Notes: a model not told the origin generated them from the sequence alone. A DNA stretch of 64,000 bases from Christiangramia oceanisediminis (GCF_022570735.2 NZ_JANCNS010000003.1:682001-746000); one strand, 5' to 3'; shown: positions 8,280 to 18,003, numbered from the stretch's first letter. Program-made: numbers and translations.

Positions 8280-9575
8280 CTATTTTTCAGCCGCGACTCT
8301 CCAGATCACATTCCCATCATCATCATTTACCAGAAGAGAACCATCAGGCAGGGTGGTTACTCCTACCGGTCTTCCATAAACCTGGCTTGAATCATCACTT
8401 GCGATAAAACCGGTGAGGAAATCTTCGGGTTCCTGGGGATCGCCATTTTCGTCGAAAGGTATGAAGATTACTTTATATCCGGAAAAATTAGCCCTGTTCC
8501 AGGACCCATGTTGCCCTACGAATGCACCATTCCTGTATTTCTCAGGAAACGAATTTTTAGTGTAAAATGTCAAACCAAGCGATGCTGTATGCGGCCCCAC
8601 TGAGACATCAGGAATGATGGCGTTCTCAACTTTTTCAGGATGCGGATCGCTTTCCCACCTTGGATCCTTTAAATTCCCGTAATAAGAATATGGCCAGCCA
8701 TACCAACCATCTTCCTTAACACTCGTCACATAATCGGGCACCAGGTTGTTACCTATCTTATCTCGCTCATTCACCGCTGTCCACAATTCCCCGGTGACCG
8801 GATTCCAGTCCATTCCTACCGGGTTTCTTAAACCGGCGGCATATACTTTCTCCCCGCTACCATCGGGATTTATCTCGAGGATATTCGCTCTTCTAACCTC
8901 CTTATCCATTCCATGTTCTCCCACATTGCTGGAACTACCTACACTAACATATAATTTCTGGCCATCTGGCCCCGCGATCAGGTTTCGTGTCCAGTGATGA
9001 TTATAACCTCCGGCTGGAAGTTCCAGTATTTTTTCACTATCGGCATCAATAGAGGTCTGCCCCTCCTTGTAAGGAAATCTTACCACTCCGTCCACATTCG
9101 CTACATAGAAATAATCATTTAAGATCAACATTCCATATGGCTGGTTTAAATTCTTTAGAAAGGTATATCGCTCTTCCGGTACACCATCCTGATTGCGGTC
9201 CCGGAACATAGTAATGCGATTTGCGCTTTTTCCGGCGTCGTTAGATTCTACCACAAAAATATCCTGATTTGGCCCAACGTAGGTTCTCCTTGGATGTTCA
9301 AGATCCTCGGCAAATTTAGTCACCTTAAATCCCTGTGGTGCCTTAGGCATTTCACCATCCGGCCATTTTACGATCTTACTATTCTTTGTTACCGATTTGG
9401 TTGCAAAGGGCGGGGGCAATATCAATCGACCAACAGCGGTCTGTACCGTATCGGGGCCCGTATTTGCCCATTCCTGCTTCTTCTCTTCGCTTAAATCTTC
9501 ATTGGCCTGCGCACATACATCCTGTATTCCAAATAGGATGATGAAGATCGATAAACATAAACTAATCCTTTTCAT
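8280..9575 (-). CDS. PQQ-dependent sugar (sorbosone-type) dehydrogenase
   Basis: A 431-residue secreted protein of the glucose/L-sorbosone dehydrogenase beta-propeller family. The signal peptide covers about 1-23 and ends CAQ. The family pattern is visible in AEDLEHPRRTYVGPNQDIFVVES, GGYNHHWTRNL, GLRNPVGMDWNP and GQHGSWNR. Members oxidise aldoses periplasmically using PQQ, but cofactor and substrate here are unproven. It is the first gene of an operon with the TonB receptor (4-base gap), so periplasmic oxidation and uptake may be linked. Confidence 0.85.
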   Translation of the reverse strand: MKRISLCLSIFIILFGIQDVCAQANEDLSEEKKQEWANTGPDTVQTAVGRLILPPPFATKSVTKNSKIVKWPDGEMPKAPQGFKVTKFAEDLEHPRRTYVGPNQDIFVVESNDAGKSANRITMFRDRNQDGVPEERYTFLKNLNQPYGMLILNDYFYVANVDGVVRFPYKEGQTSIDADSEKILELPAGGYNHHWTRNLIAGPDGQKLYVSVGSSSNVGEHGMDKEVRRANILEINPDGSGEKVYAAGLRNPVGMDWNPVTGELWTAVNERDKIGNNLVPDYVTSVKEDGWYGWPYSYYGNLKDPRWESDPHPEKVENAIIPDVSVGPHTASLGLTFYTKNSFPEKYRNGAFVGQHGSWNRANFSGYKVIFIPFDENGDPQEPEDFLTGFIASDDSSQVYGRPVGVTTLPDGSLLVNDDDGNVIWRVAAEK

Positions 9576-9742
9576 ACTTAACTATTTCCCATAAAATTAC
9601 TGGGAAAGTATATGTTCTGAAAAAAATCGGCATCGATTAGGTTTACTTTAACAGCCAGACCAATATTTGCTTTAAACAGGGTGTTTTTTAGCTACTTTGA
9701 CAGTTTTTATTTAAGTTTACCCCAACAATTTCTGAAAATTTT

Positions 9743-11497
9743 ATGAAAAAACTGTGGTTGGTACTGGGTATCCTGATTTGCCTTTCATCTTGCGATTTTT
9801 CAAAGTACAGGCTTGTAAAGGACTACGACCTCGAGACCAGATTTGAAAAGTCTAATGGAAAAGAAACAGGTACTTATGCAGAAGTTATAAGTTTTTACCA
9901 GCAACTCGCAGATGCATATCCTTCGAGTATCAGCATACAGGAATTCGGAACCACAGACAGCGGCCTTCCGCTTCACCTGGTGATGTACAATCCAGACGGA
10001 GAGTTCGAATTAGAGAAAATAAGAAAAAACCACAGCATCCTGCTTATCAACAACGGGATACACCCCGGAGAAAGCGACGGCATAGACGCCACTATGATGC
10101 TTTTCAGGGACATGGCGGGTGATTCCATTAGCTCACCTAAAAATACAATAGTCGCCACTATTCCTATCTACAATATTGGTGGTGCGCTTAATCGAAACTC
10201 AACTAGCAGAACGAATCAAAATGGCCCGGCAGAATATGGTTTCCGCGGTAATGCCCGAAATTACGACCTGAACCGGGATTTTATTAAGGCCGATACCAAA
10301 AATGCCTTCGCATTTTACGAGATCTTCCATCACCTGGATCCTGATGTTTTTATCGATAACCATGTAAGCAATGGTGCCGATTACCAGTATACCCTTACCC
10401 ACCTTTTCACCCAGCATGACAAACTGGGAGGAAACCTGGGTGAATACCTGGATAAGAAATTGATGCCGGCCCTGGAGGATTCTTTAAAAGCTAAAGACTG
10501 GGATATCACTCCTTATGTGAATGTCTTTAATGAAGTCCCTGAAAAGGGATTTTCTCAGTTCATGGATTACCCCAGATATTCCACAGGTTATACCACGCTT
10601 TGGAACACACTGGGCATGATGGTGGAAACCCATATGCTGAAACCTTATAAACAACGGGTAGAAGGCACTTATGAGCTTATGCGTTCCATGATCGACATCA
10701 CAGACGCCGAAACCAGCATTATCAAGGACCTGAGAAACCAGGCCCGAAGAAAATACCTTACAGACAGGCATTACAATATTAAGTTTGAAGCTGATAGGAA
10801 TAACCCGAGTATACGTGAATTCAAGGGCTACGAAGGTGAAATGGTCACCAGTGAAGTGACCGGCCAGAAACGCCTTAAATATGATCGGGAACAGCCTTTC
10901 ACTAAGGAAATCGAATATTACAACAACTTCGTTGTAACCGAGGAAATCGAGATTCCCAGGGCTTATTTAATACCCCAGGGATGGTGGCAGGTAATAGAAA
11001 GACTTGAAAAGAACAGGATCAAAATGGAACCCCTGGAGCAGGATACCATCATAGAGGTGGAAGTTTATCATATAGATGATTATGATACAAGCAACCGGGC
11101 TTACGAAGGGCATTACCTTCACAGTAATACCAGCGTAACGAAAAAGGTTGAAAATGTAGAATTCAGAAAGGGTGACCTCATGGTTACCACCTTCCAGGAC
11201 GGAGCGCGTTATTTAATTGAAACCCTGGAACCCACTGCGCCCGATTCGTTCTTCAACTGGAATTTTTTCGATACGGTACTTCAGCAAAAAGAAGGCTTTT
11301 CACCCTATGTTTTTGAAGATATTGCTCAAAAATTGCTGGAGGACAATGAGGAACTTAGAAAGGAATTCGAAAATAAGAAACGGCAGGATGCCGATTTCAG
11401 AAACAGCTGGTATGCCCAGTTAGACTGGCTGCACAAACAATCAGATAACTACGAAGAAGCGCACTTACGCTACCCAATTTTCCGACTTCCCCGCTAG
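9743..11497 (+). CDS. M14-family zinc carboxypeptidase, lipoprotein
   Basis: A 584-residue lipoprotein (lipobox LSSC, lipidated Cys17) with an M14 peptidase domain in the first 350 residues. Zinc ligands are His107 and Glu110 in IHPGESDG and probably His207 in DNHVSNGAD. The RGNARNYDLNRDF block supplies substrate-binding Arg/Asn residues. A C-terminal beta-rich extension of about 230 residues has no assignment. It probably trims peptides outside the cytoplasm. Its last 33 bases overlap the convergent Nudix gene. Confidence 0.87.
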   Translation: MKKLWLVLGILICLSSCDFSKYRLVKDYDLETRFEKSNGKETGTYAEVISFYQQLADAYPSSISIQEFGTTDSGLPLHLVMYNPDGEFELEKIRKNHSILLINNGIHPGESDGIDATMMLFRDMAGDSISSPKNTIVATIPIYNIGGALNRNSTSRTNQNGPAEYGFRGNARNYDLNRDFIKADTKNAFAFYEIFHHLDPDVFIDNHVSNGADYQYTLTHLFTQHDKLGGNLGEYLDKKLMPALEDSLKAKDWDITPYVNVFNEVPEKGFSQFMDYPRYSTGYTTLWNTLGMMVETHMLKPYKQRVEGTYELMRSMIDITDAETSIIKDLRNQARRKYLTDRHYNIKFEADRNNPSIREFKGYEGEMVTSEVTGQKRLKYDREQPFTKEIEYYNNFVVTEEIEIPRAYLIPQGWWQVIERLEKNRIKMEPLEQDTIIEVEVYHIDDYDTSNRAYEGHYLHSNTSVTKKVENVEFRKGDLMVTTFQDGARYLIETLEPTAPDSFFNWNFFDTVLQQKEGFSPYVFEDIAQKLLEDNEELRKEFENKKRQDADFRNSWYAQLDWLHKQSDNYEEAHLRYPIFRLPR

Positions 11498-12088
11498 GAA
11501 CTTTTCAGGGAACAGCATTTTTATGTTTGCATAGGATTTTTGAAGGGCTTTCTGGCTCTTCTCGTTATTTTTCCACTTCACTTTTTTGATGCCCTCGCTA
11601 AGCTCAGGAGTAAGTTCACCATCATAATCAGTATACATCTCGTACCAGTAGGTTTCCTTCAATCTTAATTTCCCTTTTCTGCGAAAAACATGATAGGTCC
11701 TGGTGATAAATCTTGTGATCTCCAGATCTTGAACCCCTGTTTCTTCTTCTACCTCGCGAATGGCGCAGGTTTGCAGATCCTCGTTCTTTTCGGTCTTCCC
11801 TTTTGGAAGGTCCCATCTATGATTACGGTAAATGAACAGGATCTCTTTTTTAGAATTCAGAACCAAACCACCAGCTGCAGTGATTACCTTCATTTTCTTG
11901 AATAGAAGTTTAAGGTGTTTGGTTTCATCTGGATGATACAAATGCACAAAAAGCAATTCTCCTTTCAGGATCTTTTTGATAACCTTCTTTAGCCGAACGG
12001 TCTTTAGCGGGAAAGATGTATATTTCTCCCCAATTTCTTTATCTGCAGAAATTATTATGGGAATATCATTCACAAAAACTTTATACAT
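11465..12088 (-). CDS. Nudix hydrolase
   Basis: A 207-residue protein with a perfect Nudix box at residues 97-119 (Gly97, Glu103, Arg111-Glu112, Glu114-Glu115, Gly118). This fold hydrolyses nucleoside diphosphate derivatives using Mg2+. The preceding 65 residues form an extra N-terminal domain beginning MYKVFVNDIP, typical of the Bacteroidota members. Substrate is unknown. It is convergent and overlapping with the M14 gene, and divergent from pyrE with only 8 bases between the start codons. Confidence 0.88.
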   Translation of the reverse strand: MYKVFVNDIPIIISADKEIGEKYTSFPLKTVRLKKVIKKILKGELLFVHLYHPDETKHLKLLFKKMKVITAAGGLVLNSKKEILFIYRNHRWDLPKGKTEKNEDLQTCAIREVEEETGVQDLEITRFITRTYHVFRRKGKLRLKETYWYEMYTDYDGELTPELSEGIKKVKWKNNEKSQKALQKSYANIKMLFPEKFLAGKSENWVA

Positions 12089-12091
12089 TTG
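12084..12091 (+). promoter_or_regulatory. -7 element just before pyrE
   Basis: TACATTTG is an exact TAnnTTTG match ending 5 bases before the pyrE ATG. It lies inside the first codons of the divergent Nudix gene. If used, the transcript would be almost leaderless. No good -33 was found. Confidence 0.35.
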
Positions 12092-12096
12092 CAGCT

Positions 12097-12744
12097 ATGA
12101 TTTTGAATAAAGAAACAGCAAAAAAGACTGCTGAACTTTTATTGCAAATTAAAGCAATAAAATTAGAACCGCAACAGCCCTTTACCTGGGCAAGCGGATG
12201 GCATTCTCCTATTTATTGTGATAACAGGATCATTCTGTCATATCCTATGATCCGAAATTATGTTCGTGAACACTTCGCCAAACAAATCGAGGAGCATTAC
12301 GGGAAACCAGATGTGATCGCTGCTGTAGCTACAGGCGCTATAGGAATAGGAATGCTGGTTGCAGAATACTTGAGCCTTCCATTCGCTTACGTAAGACCCG
12401 AGCCAAAAGGTCATGGCCGTAAGAACCAGATCGAAGGCAACCTGGAAGAAGGCCAGACGGTGATCGTGATCGAAGATCTTATAAGTACCGGCAACAGTAG
12501 CCTAAAGGCTGTGGAAGCCCTTCAGGCGGCCGGCGCCAACGTAAAGGGCATGTTCGCCATTTTTACCTACGGTTTTGACCAGTCGGTAACTAATTTTCAG
12601 AAAGCCGGTGTGGAATTGAATACCCTGAGCGATTATGAAAACCTGCTGGATACAGCCCTGAAAACCAATTATATCAATACAGACGAAGCAGAAACCTTAA
12701 GAACCTGGAGAAAGGATCCTGCAAACTGGAAAGTAAAAGCATGA
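12097..12744 (+). CDS. pyrE: orotate phosphoribosyltransferase
   Basis: A 215-residue enzyme that joins orotate and PRPP to form OMP in pyrimidine synthesis. The PRPP-binding motif VIVIEDLISTGNSS is clear, as are FTWASGWHSPIYCDNR and the catalytic-loop region RPEPKGHGRKNQIEG. The frame is open upstream to 12016, but that part lies antisense to the Nudix start. The ATG at 12097 gives the family N-terminus MILNKETAKKTAELLLQIKA. Its stop overlaps the next start (ATGA), so the two are coupled. Confidence 0.94.
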   Translation: MILNKETAKKTAELLLQIKAIKLEPQQPFTWASGWHSPIYCDNRIILSYPMIRNYVREHFAKQIEEHYGKPDVIAAVATGAIGIGMLVAEYLSLPFAYVRPEPKGHGRKNQIEGNLEEGQTVIVIEDLISTGNSSLKAVEALQAAGANVKGMFAIFTYGFDQSVTNFQKAGVELNTLSDYENLLDTALKTNYINTDEAETLRTWRKDPANWKVKA

Positions 12745-13133
12745 AATTAGAAAGCCCAAAAGTAACTGCTGGTAAGAGTCAGCAGGAAATGTTCGAATTC
12801 CTTACCAATGTTGAGAATTATGAACAAATCATGCCTTCAAGCAAGGAAAAATTCGTAGCCACCAGCCAGGATACGTTTTTATTTCAGCTTAAAGGTATGC
12901 CCGAAATAAAATTAAAGATCGTTGAGACCGTAGCACCCGAAAAAGTGGTACTTGGTTCCACCGCAGAAAAATTCCCTTTCAATTTGAATATTTTCATCAA
13001 TGATGCTGGGGAAGGTAGAAGCGAAGTCTTTATGAATTTTGAAGGCAAATTTAACCCAATGATGAGCATGATGATCAAAGGGCCGCTTCAAAAATTCATC
13101 AATACCTTAAGCGAGAACGCCTCAAAATTATAA
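12741..13133 (+). CDS. SRPBCC/START-like protein
   Basis: A 130-residue protein of the helix-grip (SRPBCC) type. The opening helix QQEMFEFLTNVENYEQIMPSS, the long beta sheet and the C-terminal helix PLQKFINTLSENASKL fit this fold, which often binds hydrophobic ligands. The ligand is unknown. It overlaps pyrE by 4 bases, so they are co-translated. A strong terminator follows at 13144. Confidence 0.75.
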   Translation: MKLESPKVTAGKSQQEMFEFLTNVENYEQIMPSSKEKFVATSQDTFLFQLKGMPEIKLKIVETVAPEKVVLGSTAEKFPFNLNIFINDAGEGRSEVFMNFEGKFNPMMSMMIKGPLQKFINTLSENASKL

Positions 13134-13143
13134 AAACACCAGG

Positions 13144-13175
13144 GCCGGAATTCGAAAATTCCGGCTTTGTTTTTT
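13144..13175 (+). terminator. terminator of the pyrE operon
   Basis: gccggaatt pairs with aattccggc (9 bp) around a cgaa loop, followed by tttgtttttt. The birA stop codon sits at its downstream end. Confidence 0.85.
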
Positions 13176-13905
13176 AATAATGCAACTGAATCTCTTTAAG
13201 GTGGAAAGTTTTGAAAACACCCTCCTCGATCTCGACATTCAGTTTCCCTTCCATGGTTACCCCGCGAATGATCCCGTTGAAATGGGAGTCTTTAGCCGTT
13301 GAAAAAACAGAAACCTTGTCGAGCCGAAACATATTTTTAACGTACTCTTCGAGAATAGAAGCTTCAGACGCAGAAGAGAGCTTTTCAAGGTTTTCTTCGA
13401 TCCGTTCCACGATTCGTTCCAACAGACTATCAAGATCGTAATGCTTACCGGTAATCTTAAATATGGATGATGCCTGTGGCAGTCCCTCGAAATCCTGCTG
13501 ATTCACGTTTATTCCAACCCCTATGATACTGGCCACGATATCTTCGGCTTTAATGATATTTTCAATTAAAATACCTCCAATCTTGAATTTTGCTGACAGA
13601 ATGTCGTTAGGCCATTTAAGTTTCAAGTCAGGTATGCCTTCGGCTTTAAGGCCTCTATGCACAGCAAGCGCAACGCTGGCACTCAACAGGAAATGACGGG
13701 AAATGTTCAGTTTTTTCTGAGGATACAGGATGCTAAAAGTTAGGTTATCACCCGGTTTTGATAGCCAGTTAGCCCCTCTCTGCCCTCTTCCATTGGTTTG
13801 AGAAATCGCCCGGATGCAAACCGGTTCAAAATCCCGTTTTCCCTCGTAAAACTTTCTGGCTAAGGAATTAGTAGAATCAATGGCATTAACTTTGATTATA
13901 CGCAT
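13174..13905 (-). CDS. birA: biotin--[acetyl-CoA-carboxylase] ligase
   Basis: A 243-residue biotin protein ligase that activates biotin and attaches it to biotin carboxyl carrier protein. It has NGRGQRGANWLSKPGDNLTFS (biotin/AMP loop) and LKLKWPNDILSAKFKIGGILIE. There is no N-terminal helix-turn-helix, so it should not repress biotin genes as E. coli BirA does. It is divergent from rsfS with about 90 bases between. Confidence 0.93.
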   Translation of the reverse strand: MRIIKVNAIDSTNSLARKFYEGKRDFEPVCIRAISQTNGRGQRGANWLSKPGDNLTFSILYPQKKLNISRHFLLSASVALAVHRGLKAEGIPDLKLKWPNDILSAKFKIGGILIENIIKAEDIVASIIGVGINVNQQDFEGLPQASSIFKITGKHYDLDSLLERIVERIEENLEKLSSASEASILEEYVKNMFRLDKVSVFSTAKDSHFNGIIRGVTMEGKLNVEIEEGVFKTFHLKEIQLHY

Positions 13906-13972
13906 AAAGAATACAAATGATACTAGGCGTTAATTCTTATAAAAACTAGCTCATTAAGAGAGCAAAAAATGA

Positions 13973-13980
13973 TAAATTTG
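13973..13980 (+). promoter_or_regulatory. -7 element for rsfS-ftsH
   Basis: TAAATTTG is an exact TAnnTTTG match, 18 bases upstream of the rsfS ATG. Confidence 0.5.
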
Positions 13981-13998
13981 CGTAAATAAATTAATTTA

Positions 13999-14370
13999 AT
14001 GTCGAAAAAGGAAAAAAACAGCGATCAACTTATTGCACATATTATAAAAGGGATAGAGGAAGTTAAGGGGAATGATATTGATATCCTGGACCTTAGAGAA
14101 ATTGAAAACACAGTTTGTGATTATTTTATTATCTGCAACGGTACTTCCAACACGCAGGTTAACGCCATAGTAAATTCCGTACAAAAAACAGTTAGTAAAA
14201 ACCTGAAAGATAAGCCATGGCATATTGAAGGTAGCGAAAATGCCGAATGGGTTCTTTTAGATTACGTGAATGTTGTTGTTCACGTGTTCCAAAAACATAT
14301 CAGGGAATTTTACGATATTGAAAGTCTGTGGGGTGATGCTAAGATCACATCCATAGAAACCAGTTATTAA
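13999..14370 (+). CDS. rsfS: ribosome silencing factor RsfS
   Basis: A 123-residue RsfS/Iojap protein that binds L14 on the 50S subunit and blocks subunit joining when nutrients are scarce. The family pattern is present: ILDLREIENTVCDYFIICNGTSNTQV, then KPWHIEGSENAEWVLLDYVNVVVHVF. ftsH follows after 22 bases in the same direction. Length is normal. Confidence 0.94.
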   Translation: MSKKEKNSDQLIAHIIKGIEEVKGNDIDILDLREIENTVCDYFIICNGTSNTQVNAIVNSVQKTVSKNLKDKPWHIEGSENAEWVLLDYVNVVVHVFQKHIREFYDIESLWGDAKITSIETSY

Positions 14371-14392
14371 GAACAAAACATAGCACGAGATA

Positions 14393-16453
14393 ATGGCGAA
14401 TCAAAAACCAAAGAAAAAATTAGATCCCAAAAAACCTAAGTTCAGCGCCTACTGGATTTACGCGGTGATCATCATCATATTTTTAGGAATCAACTTTTTT
14501 GGTGGAGGCGGTTTTTCTGAACCCGCTAAAACCAACCCTGCCGAATTCAAGGATTTTCTGGAAAACGGTGATGTGAAGAAGGTTGAGATCATCAACAGGA
14601 ACCTGGCCAGGGTTTACCTCACCGATGAAGCAAAGCAAAAGGATATCCATAAGAAAAACATGGATCCTGAGCTTTTCTCTACGGGAGAAAGCCCCACATA
14701 TACATTCCAGTTTGGTGATCTTCAGAATTTCGAAAATGACATTAACGAAATAAAAAAGGAGAACAACCTGGATACGGTTGTAACCTATGACACCTCAAGT
14801 GATGTGCTGGGAGAACTCTTCTGGGCACTGTTGCCATTTATCCTCATCATCGGGGTATGGATCTTCATCATGCGAAAAATGAGCTCAGGTGCTGGCGGAG
14901 GTGCCGGAGGGCAGATCTTCAACATCGGGAAGTCTAAAGCTAAATTATTTGATCAAAATACCGATGTAAAGACTTCTTTTAAAGACGTTGCCGGGCTTGA
15001 AGGTGCTAAGGAAGAAGTACAGGAAATAGTTGATTTCCTCAAGCAACCAGAAAAATATACCGCTCTAGGTGGTAAGATCCCAAAGGGAGCTCTTTTAGTA
15101 GGCCCTCCGGGAACCGGTAAAACCCTTCTGGCAAAAGCCGTGGCAGGGGAAGCAAAAGTTCCGTTCTTTTCTTTATCTGGTTCAGATTTCGTAGAGATGT
15201 TCGTGGGAGTTGGAGCATCGCGTGTTCGTGACCTTTTCAAACAGGCAAAGGAAAAATCGCCTTCCATCATCTTTATCGATGAGATCGATGCGATTGGTAG
15301 AGCCCGTGGAAAAAGCAATTTTTCAGGCTCGAACGATGAACGTGAGAACACCCTGAACCAGCTGCTAACCGAAATGGATGGTTTTGGAACCAATACCAAC
15401 GTGATCGTGCTTGCAGCAACTAACCGTGCAGACGTACTGGATAAGGCATTAATGAGAGCCGGACGTTTTGACCGTCAGATCTACGTAGACCTGCCAGACC
15501 TAAGAGAGCGAAAAGAAATTTTTGAAGTTCACCTGAAACCACTTAAAAAGATTTCAGATGAACTGGATATAGAATTTCTGGCAAAGCAAACTCCAGGATT
15601 CTCTGGTGCCGATATCGCGAATGTTTGTAACGAAGCGGCCCTGATTGCAGCCCGAAAGGGAAATAAGGCCGTGGGGAAACAGGACTTCCTGGATGCGGTA
15701 GACCGTATCGTTGGTGGTCTTGAGAAGAAGAACAAGATCATTACTCCTGATGAGAAGAAAGCCATCGCCTTCCACGAAGCCGGACATGCCACCGTTAGCT
15801 GGATGCTCGAACATGCAGCTCCACTGGTTAAGGTAACTATCGTTCCAAGGGGACAGTCTCTAGGAGCCGCCTGGTATCTTCCAGAGGAGCGTCTAATCGT
15901 TAGACCAGAACAAATGCTGGACGAAATGTGTGCCGCACTGGGCGGAAGGGCAGCCGAAAAAGTGGTGTTCAACAAAATTTCGACGGGAGCATTGAGTGAC
16001 CTCGAAAAAGTTACCAAACAGGCCAGGGCCATGGTTACCATCTACGGTTTAAACGATGCTGTTGGAAACCTTACCTATTACGATTCTTCCGGGCAAAGTG
16101 AATATAATTTTACCAAGCCTTACAGTGAGAAGACTTCCGAATTAATAGATAAGGAGATCTCCAACCTTATTGAAGCGCAATACCAACGAGCTATTGATCT
16201 TCTTGAGCATAATAAGGACAAACTCACCCAGCTGGCCGAGATCCTTCTGGACAAAGAGGTTATATTTAAAGATGATCTTGAAAAGATCTTCGGAAAAAGA
16301 CCTTTTCAAAAAGAAACAGAGGAAGGTCAACCCATAAAAGAAAAAAACACCCTGGAAGAATCCACTAAAAACGGTACGGAATCTTCTTCTGCCACGGAAA
16401 AAGGGAAGGATAACGAAGAGGAAATAACCGAAGAAGATTCGGTTAATAAGTAG
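14393..16453 (+). CDS. ftsH: ATP-dependent zinc metalloprotease FtsH
   Basis: A 686-residue membrane-anchored AAA+ protease that degrades misfolded and regulatory membrane proteins. Two membrane segments (about 19-36 and 141-160) flank a periplasmic domain. Walker A GPPGTGKT is at 237-244, Walker B IIFIDE at 292-297 and the SRH around [19 protein letters not shown]. The zinc site is HEAGH at 461-465. A Gly-rich linker follows the second membrane segment. The C-terminal 50 residues are a Glu/Lys/Ser-rich tail. It ends its own operon at the 16476 terminator. Confidence 0.97.
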   Translation: MANQKPKKKLDPKKPKFSAYWIYAVIIIIFLGINFFGGGGFSEPAKTNPAEFKDFLENGDVKKVEIINRNLARVYLTDEAKQKDIHKKNMDPELFSTGESPTYTFQFGDLQNFENDINEIKKENNLDTVVTYDTSSDVLGELFWALLPFILIIGVWIFIMRKMSSGAGGGAGGQIFNIGKSKAKLFDQNTDVKTSFKDVAGLEGAKEEVQEIVDFLKQPEKYTALGGKIPKGALLVGPPGTGKTLLAKAVAGEAKVPFFSLSGSDFVEMFVGVGASRVRDLFKQAKEKSPSIIFIDEIDAIGRARGKSNFSGSNDERENTLNQLLTEMDGFGTNTNVIVLAATNRADVLDKALMRAGRFDRQIYVDLPDLRERKEIFEVHLKPLKKISDELDIEFLAKQTPGFSGADIANVCNEAALIAARKGNKAVGKQDFLDAVDRIVGGLEKKNKIITPDEKKAIAFHEAGHATVSWMLEHAAPLVKVTIVPRGQSLGAAWYLPEERLIVRPEQMLDEMCAALGGRAAEKVVFNKISTGALSDLEKVTKQARAMVTIYGLNDAVGNLTYYDSSGQSEYNFTKPYSEKTSELIDKEISNLIEAQYQRAIDLLEHNKDKLTQLAEILLDKEVIFKDDLEKIFGKRPFQKETEEGQPIKEKNTLEESTKNGTESSSATEKGKDNEEEITEEDSVNK

Positions 16454-16475
16454 TGTAGAAGTTCCAGTTAAAAAG

Positions 16476-16510
16476 TCTCAAATTAAACAATGGTTAATTT
16501 GAGATTTTTT
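16476..16510 (+). terminator. terminator of ftsH
   Basis: tctcaaattaa pairs with ttaatttgaga (11 bp) around a 7-base loop, followed by tttttt. Confidence 0.85.
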
Positions 16511-16517
16511 AACTTTG
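16510..16517 (+). promoter_or_regulatory. -7 element for the LUD-cdsA-psd operon
   Basis: TAACTTTG is an exact TAnnTTTG match that starts on the last T of the ftsH terminator tract. It lies 34 bases upstream of the next ATG. Confidence 0.5.
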
Positions 16518-16551
16518 GTAAAATGACGTTAGAAATCATACCCTAAACTCT

Positions 16552-17163
16552 ATGAATCTATTCAAGAGGTTTCTAAATCCTAAGCCGAAATCAGAACAGG
16601 AAAAAGACTCCCCTGAAAATGCTGAACGAGGCAAATATATGCCGGAGGTAAAACTGCCTACCGACGAACGTTTCATGATCAATTTTAAAAATAATGGGGG
16701 TAAATTCCTCTATTGTATCGATGATTCTGAAATACAGGAAGCTTTCGATAATATACTTCTGGAAAACGACTGGTATGAAAAGCAATGTTGTTGTTTTGAC
16801 GAAAACCTAAAGAACAAATTCAACGGATTCAATCTCGAATTCAATAAAGCAGCCAGTGCCGAATTCTTTCTGTGTACCTGTGAATTCCTAGTAGCCAACG
16901 ATGGTTCAATATTGATCTCTTCCAACCAGATCAAGGAACGCAAACTGCACGACCTGCCACCAAATTTCATAATTTTATCCTCAACCAGCCAGCTTATTGA
17001 CACTATTGGCGAAGGACTTAGAGGTATAAAATTCAAGAACAAACAGCAAATTCCTTCCAATATTACCACCATTAAAAATTTCGGAAACCAAAAAGAGGGT
17101 GATTTTATGAGCTATGGAAGTAGCACAAAAAACCTATATTTGCTCCTGCTGGAAGATCTGTAA
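16552..17163 (+). CDS. LUD-domain protein (LutB/LutC-like)
   Basis: A 203-residue protein that resembles the small LUD-domain proteins found between ftsH and cdsA in flavobacteria. The segments FKNNGGKFLYCID, LLENDWYEKQCCCFDENL, FFLCTCEFLVANDGSILISSNQIKERKLHDLPPNFI and the ending YGSSTKNLYLLLLEDL support this. LutB/C relatives take part in lactate oxidation, but here there are no lutA/lutB neighbours, so the role is unknown. It precedes cdsA by 3 bases and is probably co-transcribed with the lipid genes. Confidence 0.7.
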   Translation: MNLFKRFLNPKPKSEQEKDSPENAERGKYMPEVKLPTDERFMINFKNNGGKFLYCIDDSEIQEAFDNILLENDWYEKQCCCFDENLKNKFNGFNLEFNKAASAEFFLCTCEFLVANDGSILISSNQIKERKLHDLPPNFIILSSTSQLIDTIGEGLRGIKFKNKQQIPSNITTIKNFGNQKEGDFMSYGSSTKNLYLLLLEDL

Positions 17164-17166
17164 TAT

Positions 17167-18003
17167 ATGAGGGAAACCATAATACGTGCTGTATCAGGCT
17201 TGTTGTATACATCCATTTTGGTTGCTTCAATTCTGTCTTCAGAACTTATCTTTATCCTGCTTTTCTACCTTTTAAGCCTTGTTTGCCTGGTAGAAATGCA
17301 AAAATTGCTTAGGCTTAAAAGCTACGCGCTTTATCTACTACAAGCCATCCTGTTTTATTTGTTCAGCTTTTTAAAGTTTAACCAGGACGCAACAATTTTG
17401 CTTTTATTTATAACGATCTTCGTAAACCTTTTCCTGGTTAAGGACCTGATAGTGGTAAAAAAGATCCCGGTATTTGAAAAGAAGAAATATATCATCATCA
17501 TTTTTTATCTTATTTCGTCTACCATATTTCTCACCCTGATCCCAACGATAGAAGGCGTCTTTATCCCAAAACTGGTAATAGGTATTTTCTTTCTTATATG
17601 GACAAACGACACCTTTGCTTACCTGGTTGGAAAAAACTTTGGAAAGCGCAAGCTATACGAAAAAATATCTCCTAATAAGACCATTGAAGGTTTCCTGGGC
17701 GGCCTCGTCTTTAGTTTACTTATGGGATATGCCATCTGGTATTACAGCCCGCTGTTACCAGAAAGCATGTCTGAACACAGCCGATTTAACACCCCGGTGA
17801 TATGGCTGGGAATGGCTTTTATTCTAAGTATATTCGGAACACTTGGAGATCTTATTCAATCCAAATTCAAACGGCAGGCCGGAGTTAAAGACAGTGGAAA
17901 GTTAATGCCTGGGCACGGCGGATTGTTTGACAGGCTGGATAGTATTATCTTTGCAAGTCCTTTCGTTTACGCATATTTATATATATTGAATTATGTTTCA
18001 TAA
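17167..18003 (+). CDS. cdsA: phosphatidate cytidylyltransferase
   Basis: A 278-residue polytopic membrane enzyme that makes CDP-diacylglycerol, the precursor of phosphatidylethanolamine and phosphatidylglycerol. Several hydrophobic segments fill the first 190 residues. The C-terminal CdsA signature is complete: SKFKRQAGVKDSGKLMPGHG followed by GLFDRLDS. The start of psd overlaps its end by 11 bases, so the two phospholipid steps are translationally coupled. Confidence 0.95.
   Translation: MRETIIRAVSGLLYTSILVASILSSELIFILLFYLLSLVCLVEMQKLLRLKSYALYLLQAILFYLFSFLKFNQDATILLLFITIFVNLFLVKDLIVVKKIPVFEKKKYIIIIFYLISSTIFLTLIPTIEGVFIPKLVIGIFFLIWTNDTFAYLVGKNFGKRKLYEKISPNKTIEGFLGGLVFSLLMGYAIWYYSPLLPESMSEHSRFNTPVIWLGMAFILSIFGTLGDLIQSKFKRQAGVKDSGKLMPGHGGLFDRLDSIIFASPFVYAYLYILNYVS

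Noticed and set aside
14953-16041. Long minus-strand ORFs inside ftsH
   Set aside because: They are antisense to a well-conserved AAA protease and have Ser/Ala-rich shadow composition.
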